This document shows positions 24,381 to 30,625 of a stretch of 43,172 bases of DNA, piece after piece. Position 1 is the stretch's first letter. Each line of letters begins with the position of its first letter. The stretch is from an uncultured Dorea sp. GTDB lineage: Bacteria > Bacillota > Clostridia > Lachnospirales > Lachnospiraceae. The notes below the pieces were generated by a model. It saw only the letters and a list, made by a program, of their open reading frames with translations. It was not told where the DNA came from and made no database searches. A program made the position numbers and the translations under genes. The stretch is taken from contig CAPEBR010000031.1 of NCBI GenBank assembly GCA_948602995.1, positions 1 to 43,172 on the forward strand, read 5' to 3'.

Positions 24381-25364
24381 TTATTTCTGGAAGTTATCCG
24401 AAAAGTGCAGCTCGAAATCCTTGGTGATAAAGACTGCATCTACATTTTCCAACTGGTTAATCAGCCGCATTCCCTTCTTATATCCCATAAGGAAACATGC
24501 AGTACTGAGTGCGTCTGCTGTAAGTGAGGAATCTGTTATAATCGTTACGCTGTAAAGCGAATTTTTACAAGGCTGTCCCCTGGTAGGTGACAGAATATGA
24601 TGATATTTTTTCCCATCTACTTCAAAATACCGCTCATAGACCCCGGTAGTTACGACAGACTGATCCGCAACTTTGACAGAGGTAATCGGAGAACCGGCTT
24701 CATCAAAGGGCCTCTGGATTCCAATATTATACTTCGAACCATCCGTCTTTGTGCCAAGGGTAAGAATATTGCCGCCAAGATCAATAATCGCATGCCGGAT
24801 CCCGTTCTCTTTCAGGTAATCCTTAATCCGGTCGGCAATATACCCCTTTGCGATAGCGCCCACATCAAGAGAAGCCTTCCTGTCTTCCAGGCGCACCGTA
24901 TTGCCGTCAATAATCACCTTTTTATAATCTACATGCCGGATTGCTTTTGAGATGGATTTTGAAGATGGAACGGAGGGCTTTTCGGCCTTAAAATCCCATA
25001 GCTTCGAAACCGGACCGATGGTAATATCAAATAGTCCGTTTGACAGATCACTGTAATAGAGACCGGTCTTTATAAGCTTCAGCGTATCTTCCGATACTTC
25101 TACAGCCGCACCTTTCGCATGATTGATTTTGTATATCTCACTGTCTTCATTTGTCTTTGAAAATAAAGCGTCATAATCCTGACACAGTTTTTTGCATCCG
25201 TCCAGTACATCCTGATCTGCAGGATCCAGAATCCGGACTGAGATGACGGTATCAAACAGGGTGTCTGTGTAGGACAGTTCTTCCTTGCCCGGAAGCTTTC
25301 CAGAACAGCCGGAAAGAAGCAGTAGTGCGGCACAGACAAAAGCAGTTAATCTTTTATGTTTCAT
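24381..25364 (-). CDS. apbE: FAD:protein FMN transferase lipoprotein
   Basis: 327 residues. A signal sequence ends in LLLLSGC (lipobox), so it is anchored outside the membrane. ApbE attaches FMN to a Thr/Ser of target proteins such as Rnf and Nqr subunits or extracellular flavoproteins. Conserved segments are VGAIAKGYIADRI, IDLGGNILTLGTK (flavin-binding), HHILSPTRGQPCKNS and DALSTACFLMG (metal-binding Asp). The ribosome site is GAGG, ten bases before the ATG at 25364. In related genomes ApbE is often next to the NusG-domain-II gene, here at 27352 but facing the other way, with a degraded patch between them. No target protein gene is seen in the window. Confidence 0.93.
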   Translation of the reverse strand: MKHKRLTAFVCAALLLLSGCSGKLPGKEELSYTDTLFDTVISVRILDPADQDVLDGCKKLCQDYDALFSKTNEDSEIYKINHAKGAAVEVSEDTLKLIKTGLYYSDLSNGLFDITIGPVSKLWDFKAEKPSVPSSKSISKAIRHVDYKKVIIDGNTVRLEDRKASLDVGAIAKGYIADRIKDYLKENGIRHAIIDLGGNILTLGTKTDGSKYNIGIQRPFDEAGSPITSVKVADQSVVTTGVYERYFEVDGKKYHHILSPTRGQPCKNSLYSVTIITDSSLTADALSTACFLMGYKKGMRLINQLENVDAVFITKDFELHFSDNFQK

Positions 25365-25789
25365 GATTTGGATACCTCGGCTATAATTAGTATAAGTCCA
25401 TTTCTACATGATCATAATTATTTTCTGATCAAACTGTAATCATTATAACAATAAAAAAAGAGATATGCAATCGAATATTTGAATGGGTATCGGGGCGGAC
25501 ATTTCTTCCGCCCACGAAATGTATTTGTCCTCTCCCATTCTGACTTAACTTTTGAAAAAAGCGTACACTTTTCAGATGATACATATCAAGAATGTACGGC
25601 GTATTAGGGAGCAGTTCTCATTTTTATTTAAAACGTATTGCAAAACAACTAAAAATATAGTAATATAGATTTTGAAGTAAATATAATGTCACTATGTGTT
25701 CTTATTGATATCTTTATCGTGGATAGGATATGATTTTTAATAAGGAAATTAAGATTATTCCAGGAGCAATCGAAGAAAAGAGGTGTGTG
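25365..25789. other. Long intergenic region between divergent apbE and blaI-type gene
   Basis: 425 AT-rich bases. Positions 25493-25513 form GGGCGGA-catttct-TCCGCCC; this overlaps a second possible stem ACATTTC/GAAATGT, so the two exclude each other. A promoter (25638-25666) lies near the right end. The first 100 bases should hold the apbE promoter on the minus strand, but I see no convincing match. Confidence 0.45.
25638..25666 (+). promoter_or_regulatory. Possible promoter of the BlaI-type gene
   Basis: TTGCAA (25638-25643), 17 bases, TAATAT (25661-25666). The leader to the start at 25790 is over 120 bases long. Confidence 0.45.
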
Positions 25790-26200
25790 ATGAACGAGTT
25801 TTATGATGAAGAGCGGTCTCTGAGTCCGTGCGAGACGATTATTATGAAGGCAATTTGGGATAAAGGAGAGGATATTTCGATTTCTGAGCTTTCTGAAGTT
25901 CTTAGAACAAAATATAATAAAGATTACAAACGGACAACTATCGTAACATTTATCCTAAATCTTACAGCAAAGGGATTTGCAAGGCAATACAGGAAAGGGA
26001 GATATGCCTATGTCCACGCATTAAAGAGTGAAGAGAAATATAAGCAGAAAATTCTAAAGGAACAGAAGGATTTTTGGTATCATGGAGATGCATCCCAAAT
26101 AGTGGCGGTGCTTTGTACCCCCGGAGAGGTCACAAAGCGCGAAATACAGACGATAAGGGAGATATTAGATGGGCTGGACGATTTTGATGAGAGCAATTGA
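25790..26200 (+). CDS. BlaI/MecI/CopY-family transcriptional repressor
   Basis: 136 residues. The winged-helix domain is clear: LSPCETIIMKAIWDKGEDISISELSEVL, the recognition part DYKRTTIVTFILNLTAKGFARQYRKGRYAYVHAL, then a dimerisation and cleavage region. Such repressors normally control a co-transcribed M56 (BlaR1-like) metalloprotease sensor that cuts them. The start at 25790 follows AGAGGTGTG; an upstream in-frame ATG at 25730 adds 20 residues without a site. The next gene begins inside the end of this one but is only a stump of an M56 protein, so this repressor may have lost its sensor. Target genes unknown. Confidence 0.88.
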   Translation: MNEFYDEERSLSPCETIIMKAIWDKGEDISISELSEVLRTKYNKDYKRTTIVTFILNLTAKGFARQYRKGRYAYVHALKSEEKYKQKILKEQKDFWYHGDASQIVAVLCTPGEVTKREIQTIREILDGLDDFDESN

Positions 26201-26276
26201 AATAGTATTCTGCCTGTTGTTAACTTCTCTGACAGGAAGTATTGTATTTATTGAAAAGCCGGGTTTATTATTATAG
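26187..26276 (+). pseudogene. N-terminal remnant of an M56/BlaR1-type sensor protease
   Basis: An open frame of 29 codons (MRAIEIVFCLLLTSLTGSIV then FIEKPGLLL) overlaps the end of the BlaI-type gene by 14 bases, exactly where a BlaR1-type partner normally starts. Its first-helix sequence resembles the N-terminus of clostridial M56 proteins. After about 24 residues the match stops and a TAG follows. The rest of the roughly 300-500-residue sensor, including its HExxH, is absent; unrelated metalloprotease sequence follows. I infer deletion of most of the gene. The identification rests on a short segment and on gene order. Confidence 0.6.
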
Positions 26277-26583
26277 AAAGAACTATTTTTCTACAAAATC
26301 AGGAACTTTGGCAGAAACAATTTTTTATACCTTTAGTAATTCTAAAGTCCAGCCAGATAAGAAAAATTGGGACTGGTGTAAAATTCATTTTGATACTGAA
26401 AATTATGGTTCATTAAGTGCCAAGAACCGGAGAGGTACTGCTGCACATGAAATCGGGCATGTTATGGGGCTTGCACATGAAAATGATAAAACTAATAGAA
26501 TTATGTGCCAGCTAGGTTCAGGACGTACAGTTTCAAGAGCAAGTAAAAATGAATTAAAGGGAATAAATACGTTGTATAAATAA
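26242..26583 (+). pseudogene. C-terminal fragment of a matrixin-type metzincin protease
   Basis: A 113-codon frame that can begin only at a TTG without a ribosome site. Its last 60 codons hold a textbook metzincin zinc site, AAHEIGHVMGLAHE (HExxHxxGxxH), and a downstream Met-turn NRIMC. The signal peptide, propeptide and N-terminal half of the catalytic domain are missing. Because the frame overlaps the M56 remnant, the junction lies around 26255-26280. This looks like a fusion of two gene remnants after deletion. It could still be translated by chance, but export would fail without a signal. Confidence 0.7.
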
Positions 26584-26602
26584 AGGCAGGAGGAAACATG
26601 AT

Positions 26603-27232
26603 ATGACAGTGAAAGTCAAAAATAATAAAATAGATGAAAATAATAAGGTTGCCTTAGATATCAATTCAGAAGCAGATTTTTCAGTGATTTATAAAAATGT
26701 AGAAGAATTAATCAATGCAGACCCGCCATATATCATTTTTGGTGAGATTACCGATTTGAATTACACAAATCTTGAACATGGTATTTATACCAATTTATCT
26801 GTTACAGTAAATGAGTCATTAAAAGGTGATTTGAACGTAAATGATGTAATTTCTGTATTTGAAAATGGTGGAATCACAACATATAAGGATTATGTAGAAC
26901 ATTTCGGAGATGAACTGGTAACAAAGGAATTTGCACCAGATAACGCACAGCCTGCAGATGACGAGCTTGTTGTTTCACACTTTGATGGAACCGAATTTTC
27001 AAAAAAGGGGCAAAAAGTAATGCTGTTTCTTGCTGAATCTGAAGGAGATATCATACCAAAGGGTGCATATGAGTGTATTGGTGCATACATGGGGAAATTA
27101 ACATTAGAAAATGACCAGTTTGTCCGCACAAAATCTGCTAACAATGACGATAGTTTTTATAGCGATCAGGAAGGTGAATTGAAAAAAAGTAATGTCCTGT
27201 CTCAAGTAGAGAGTAGTGAAGAACTAAGATAA
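26603..27232 (+). CDS. Uncharacterised protein, possibly an exported-protein remnant
   Basis: 209 residues, acidic, with no recognised domain. The central part (ADPPYIIFGEITDLNYTN, YTNLSVTVNESLKGDLNVNDVISVFENGG) looks like a beta-rich, OB-like fold with a repeated sense-of-secretion pattern; similar extracytoplasmic proteins occur in Clostridia. It lacks a signal peptide, so it is either cytosolic or its N-terminus has been lost. AGGAGG at 26588-26593 lies nine bases before the ATG, and an out-of-frame ATG at 26598 ends after two codons, which could mean a frameshift has removed the original leader. It follows the metzincin fragment by 19 bases. I do not assign a function. Confidence 0.6.
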   Translation: MTVKVKNNKIDENNKVALDINSEADFSVIYKNVEELINADPPYIIFGEITDLNYTNLEHGIYTNLSVTVNESLKGDLNVNDVISVFENGGITTYKDYVEHFGDELVTKEFAPDNAQPADDELVVSHFDGTEFSKKGQKVMLFLAESEGDIIPKGAYECIGAYMGKLTLENDQFVRTKSANNDDSFYSDQEGELKKSNVLSQVESSEELR

Positions 27233-27251
27233 AAAACATTTCTAAGTCACA

Positions 27252-27284
27252 GAGCCCGGCGTGTGGTTTTCCCACCCCGGGCTC
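27252..27284 (+). terminator. Hairpin ending the accessory patch
   Basis: GAGCCCGG / CCGGGCTC with an inner GTGG/CCAC stem. The T-run is weak (CGTTACTG). The bases that follow, GTTACTGTAAC (27285-27295), look like two ends of the GTTACTG repeat joined together. Confidence 0.55.
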
Positions 27285-27300
27285 GTTACTGTAACTGAGA

Positions 27301-27329
27301 TTGCATTGAGACGATAAGTGTGTTAAAAT
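27301..27329 (+). promoter_or_regulatory. Promoter for the NusG-II / Gx-transporter genes
   Basis: TTGCAT (27301-27306), 17 bases, TAAAAT (27324-27329), 22 bases ahead of the start. Confidence 0.65.
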
Positions 27330-27351
27330 ATCCATCAGAGAGGTAGCGCAT

Positions 27352-27744
27352 ATGAATGTGGATGTAAAAAGCAGACTTAAGAAACTGATGAATAAGGATA
27401 TTATTTTGATTCTCATTATTCTCACAGTGGCATTTCTTGCATATTTTCTCCATGAGATTCTAGGTGGGGGGAGTGTTGGTTCTGTTACTGTGAAGGTGAA
27501 CGGTGTAATCGAGGGCAGCTATAGTCTTAGTGAGGATCAGGAGATTGAGATCAACGGCGGCACGAATCATCTGCAGATCCGGAATGGAAAGGCAGATATG
27601 ACAGAAGCAGACTGTCCGGATAAGCTCTGTGTGGATCAGAAGGCTGTGTCGAGGAGAGGCGAGAGCATTATCTGTCTTCCGAATAAGGTAATCGTGGAGG
27701 TGGAAGGCGGAGGAGAGAGAGAGTATGATGCCGTGACCAATTAA
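27352..27744 (+). CDS. NusG domain II-containing membrane-anchored protein
   Basis: 130 residues with a short cytosolic start, one transmembrane helix (IILILIILTVAFLAYFL) and an outer domain of the NusG domain II type. The family motif with paired cysteines, ADCPDKLCVDQKAVSRRGESIICLPNKVIVEV, is complete. The Cys pair probably forms a disulfide outside the cell. Genes of this family lie beside Gx-type transporter and apbE genes in many Clostridia, suggesting a shared role in membrane redox proteins. The ribosome site is AGAGGTAG. The gene is followed by the Gx-transporter gene at 12 bases. Confidence 0.9.
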   Translation: MNVDVKSRLKKLMNKDIILILIILTVAFLAYFLHEILGGGSVGSVTVKVNGVIEGSYSLSEDQEIEINGGTNHLQIRNGKADMTEADCPDKLCVDQKAVSRRGESIICLPNKVIVEVEGGGEREYDAVTN

Positions 27745-27756
27745 GGAGAACGGAAG

Positions 27757-28251
27757 ATGGCAAAGAACAGGATAGCATATTTTGGTGTATTTACGGCACT
27801 GGCGCTGATTTTCAGCTATGTAGAGACTCTGATACCGGTTTCTTTCGGAATCCAGGGCGTCAAACTCGGTCTTGCGAACCTGATTATAGTCATAGCCCTG
27901 TATAAGATGAGGCTTAAAGAGGTATATCTGCTCTCGGTCACGCGGATTCTTCTGTCCGGATTTCTTTTCGGGAACTATTTCAGTATCCTGTATAGTCTTG
28001 TGGGCGGTCTCTTAAGCCTTACGGTGATGGCGCTTTTGAAAAAAAGAGAGGGCTACACGGTAATCGGGATCAGTGCCGCAGGCGGTGTGTTTCATAATGT
28101 GGGACAGCTCCTTGTGGCCATGGCTATTGTAGAATCTTTGGCCATATCCGGCTATCTTCCGGTGCTTCTGATTGCAGGACTTCTGACAGGGCTTCTGATC
28201 GGTATGCTGTCAGGGCAGATGTTAAAAAGACTTACAAATATACGGTTTTGA
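27757..28251 (+). CDS. Gx transporter family protein (heptaprenyl diphosphate synthase component I-like)
   Basis: 164 residues, five to six hydrophobic helices. The start RIAYFGVFTALALIFSYVETLIPVSFGIQGVKLGLANLIIV is the family signature, shared with ECF-type substrate-binding (S-component-like) membrane proteins. Databases often call it heptaprenyl diphosphate synthase component I, but the helix plan points to transport, possibly of a quinone precursor or a flavin. It is co-transcribed with the NusG-II gene. The ribosome site AAGGAGAACGGAAG is close to the ATG. Substrate not known. Confidence 0.88.
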   Translation: MAKNRIAYFGVFTALALIFSYVETLIPVSFGIQGVKLGLANLIIVIALYKMRLKEVYLLSVTRILLSGFLFGNYFSILYSLVGGLLSLTVMALLKKREGYTVIGISAAGGVFHNVGQLLVAMAIVESLAISGYLPVLLIAGLLTGLLIGMLSGQMLKRLTNIRF

Positions 28252-28301
28252 GGAACTGGGTGATGTATAAGTGATTTATAACCAGTTTCCGGGGAGGTTT
28301 T

Positions 28302-28925
28302 ATGATATCTTATATAAGGGGACAGCTTGCTTCTGTGGAGGAGGATAAGGTAATTGTGGATGTGGGGGGCGTAGGTTACGGGATCTATATGTCCACCCAT
28401 TCCATGAGCCTTCTGCCTTCTGCAGGAAATGAAGTGAAGCTCCATACCTATCTGAATGTAAAGGAAGAAGCCATGCAGCTTTTTGGTTTCCTGACCAGGG
28501 ATGACCTGCAGGTATTTAAGCTTTTAATCGGGGTGAGCGGGATTGGCCCGAAGGGCGGACAGTCCATCCTTTCCGTACTGTCTCCTGATGACCTGCGGTT
28601 CGCAGTTGCGGCGGGAGATGTAAAGGCGATTCAGGCAGCGCCTGGTATTGGAAAAAAGACAGCGGAGAAGTTAATTGTGGAGCTTCGTGACAAGCTTAGT
28701 ATTGAGACAGCATTGGAGCATGCGGTATCCGGCACAGGCAGTGACGCCAGGGCACAGGAGACAGTGCAGGCAGACAGCGGGATCTTAAGTGATGCAGTCC
28801 AGGCTCTCGTGGCACTCGGATATGGGAGCACAGAATCATTGAAGGCAGTAAAGCAGGTTGAGCTGACCGGGGAAACGAGCGTGGAGGATGTGCTAAAGCA
28901 GGCGCTTAAGTTTATGGCGCTCTGA
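28302..28925 (+). CDS. ruvA: Holliday junction branch migration protein RuvA
   Basis: 207 residues. RuvA tetramers hold the four-way junction for the RuvB motor. Domain I is an OB fold (MISYIRGQLASVEEDKVIVDVGGVGYGIY), domain II carries two helix-hairpin-helix motifs (LIGVSGIGPKGGQSIL and IQAAPGIGKKTAEKLIVELRDKL), and domain III, which contacts RuvB, closes the protein (DAVQALVALGYG, VEDVLKQALKFM). The ribosome site is GGGGAGG. It precedes ruvB by 52 bases, the usual order. The resolvase gene ruvC is not nearby, as is normal for Firmicutes. Confidence 0.97.
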   Translation: MISYIRGQLASVEEDKVIVDVGGVGYGIYMSTHSMSLLPSAGNEVKLHTYLNVKEEAMQLFGFLTRDDLQVFKLLIGVSGIGPKGGQSILSVLSPDDLRFAVAAGDVKAIQAAPGIGKKTAEKLIVELRDKLSIETALEHAVSGTGSDARAQETVQADSGILSDAVQALVALGYGSTESLKAVKQVELTGETSVEDVLKQALKFMAL

Positions 28926-28977
28926 TATCTGCCGGTTACAGGGGCGGATTTGATTTTTGATAAACTGAGGGGAATGT

Positions 28978-29973
28978 ATGGGCAGAAGGATTATTACAAC
29001 AGAGAATCTGGAAGAAGACCGCAAGATTGAAGGGTCGCTGCGCCCGCAGCTTCTTGAAGATTATGTGGGGCAGGAAAAGGCAAAGGAGACTCTGAAGATC
29101 TATATTGAAGCGGCAAAGGAGAGAAAGGAGGCACTTGACCATGTGCTTTTTTATGGGCCGCCGGGTCTTGGCAAGACCACCCTTGCAGGGATTATAGCGA
29201 ATGAGATGAAGGTACACCTTAAGATTACCTCCGGACCGGCCATTGAAAAGCCGGGGGAGATGGCGGCGATTCTGAACAATCTGCAGGAGAGGGACGTTCT
29301 TTTTGTGGATGAGATTCACAGACTGAACCGGCAGGTGGAGGAAGTTCTGTATCCGGCTATGGAGGACTATGCGATTGATATTATGATTGGAAAGGGTGCG
29401 AGCGCCCGTTCCATCCGTCTGGATCTTCCGAAATTCACTCTGGTAGGGGCAACGACCAGGGCGGGTATGCTGACGGCTCCCTTAAGAGATCGGTTCGGGG
29501 TGATCCACCGGATGGAGTTCTATACACAGGAGGAGCTGGAAAGCATTATCCTTCGTTCGGCAGAGGTGCTGGGGGTAGGGATTGATGTAAGAGGAGCCTC
29601 GGCACTTGCAAGACGCTCCAGGGGAACGCCAAGACTTGCTAACCGTCTGCTTAAGCGGGTCCGGGATTTTGCACAGGTGAAATATGACGGGCATATCACA
29701 GAGGATGTGGCGAATTATGCGCTGGATCTCCTGGATGTAGATAAGGAGGGGCTTGACCAGACTGACCGGGGCCTGCTCCTTACGATCATAGAAAAATTCG
29801 GCGGAGGGCCGGTAGGACTTGATACACTTTCCGCAGCGATCAGCGAAGATGCAGGAACCATAGAGGATGTATATGAGCCTTATCTTTTAAAGAATGGATT
29901 TATACAGAGAACCCCCCGGGGCAGGATTGTAACAGAGGCTGCATATGTTCATCTGGGGATTTCACGGCAATAA
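28978..29973 (+). CDS. ruvB: Holliday junction branch migration ATPase RuvB
   Basis: 331 residues of AAA+ motor. Walker A is GPPGLGKTTLAGIIA, Walker B is LFVDEIHRLNRQVEEVLYPAMED, sensor 1 is VGATTRAGMLTAPLRDRFG (with the arginine finger nearby) and the winged-helix C-terminus reads FIQRTPRGRIVTEAAYVHLG. Length is normal. It is translated from the ATG at 28978 after GAGGGGAATGT. It acts with RuvA on recombination intermediates. Confidence 0.97.
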   Translation: MGRRIITTENLEEDRKIEGSLRPQLLEDYVGQEKAKETLKIYIEAAKERKEALDHVLFYGPPGLGKTTLAGIIANEMKVHLKITSGPAIEKPGEMAAILNNLQERDVLFVDEIHRLNRQVEEVLYPAMEDYAIDIMIGKGASARSIRLDLPKFTLVGATTRAGMLTAPLRDRFGVIHRMEFYTQEELESIILRSAEVLGVGIDVRGASALARRSRGTPRLANRLLKRVRDFAQVKYDGHITEDVANYALDLLDVDKEGLDQTDRGLLLTIIEKFGGGPVGLDTLSAAISEDAGTIEDVYEPYLLKNGFIQRTPRGRIVTEAAYVHLGISRQ

Positions 29974-29991
29974 ATACGTTGTCTGGCACAT

Positions 29992-30020
29992 CCGCGGCCT
30001 TCCGGGCCGTGAATTGTAAC
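29992..30020. repeat. Remnant of the GTTACTG repeat family after ruvB
   Basis: A small hairpin GCGGCC-ttcc-GGGCCGT runs into GTGAATTGTAAC, which matches the right end CCGTGAATAGTAAC of the copy at 37579 with one mismatch. The left end is not seen. Confidence 0.4.
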
Positions 30021-30060
30021 CTGGAATTTTAATATTTCTTGTAAAAATAACCAAAAATGG

Positions 30061-30089
30061 TTGGTTTTTGGGAAAGTATCGTTTATAAT
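30061..30089 (+). promoter_or_regulatory. Promoter of zapA
   Basis: TTGGTT (30061-30066), 17 bases, TATAAT (30084-30089), 34 bases before the start. A hairpin CCAAAAA/TTTTTGG (30051-30057 and 30065-30071) places the -35 in its loop. Confidence 0.6.
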
Positions 30090-30123
30090 GGGAACATATT
30101 AGAAAGTTCGAGGGAGGCTTTTT

Positions 30124-30534
30124 ATGGCATCATCAAAAAATTACACGGAAGTTTTAATAGGAGGAAAGGTATTTACCTTAAGCGGATTTGAAAGTGAGGA
30201 CTATCTGCAGAAGGTATCTACATACCTGAATCACAAAATTGAAGAATGCAGCAGCAGTGAAGGGTACCGTAAGCAGAGTGCGGAGACGCGGAGTGTCCTT
30301 CTCGCGCTCAATATTGCAGATGATTACTTTAAAGCCAGAAAACAGGGGGGGACTTTAGAGAACGATATTGAGGCGAAGGACAAGGAGATGTATGACTTAA
30401 AGCATGAGCTCATCTCCGTGCAGATTAAACTTGAGAATGCAGACAAGGCTCTGGACAAGCTAAAGGAGGAGAACCGGGAGCTCCAGATGAAGATTGTCCA
30501 GTTAGAAACAGAGATGAAGAATAAACGAAAATAA
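30124..30534 (+). CDS. zapA: Cell division protein ZapA
   Basis: 136 residues. ZapA binds FtsZ and bundles its filaments at the division site. The N-terminal domain (NYTEVLIGGKVFTLSGFESEDYLQKVSTYLNHKIEE) matches the family, followed by a helix with LNIADDYFKARKQ, and a long charged coiled coil (about 75-136) rich in Glu and Lys. The coiled coil is longer than in E. coli ZapA, as usual in Firmicutes. It has its own promoter and an AGGGAGG ribosome site. A hairpin just after it may separate it from the U32 gene. Confidence 0.9.
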   Translation: MASSKNYTEVLIGGKVFTLSGFESEDYLQKVSTYLNHKIEECSSSEGYRKQSAETRSVLLALNIADDYFKARKQGGTLENDIEAKDKEMYDLKHELISVQIKLENADKALDKLKEENRELQMKIVQLETEMKNKRK

Positions 30535-30540
30535 GTCATA

Positions 30541-30567
30541 AAAAGGCTGCTTACAGAGCAGCCTTTG
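30541..30567 (+). terminator. Weak terminator or attenuator after zapA
   Basis: AAAGGCTGC / GCAGCCTTT with a seven-base loop. The following sequence is TGTTACT, so the T-run is short; read-through into the U32 gene is possible. Confidence 0.55.
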
Positions 30568-30625
30568 TTACTATAAAAACCCTCCGGGAATGTGCCGGAG
30601 AACATGATCAGGAAATGGATGACAG

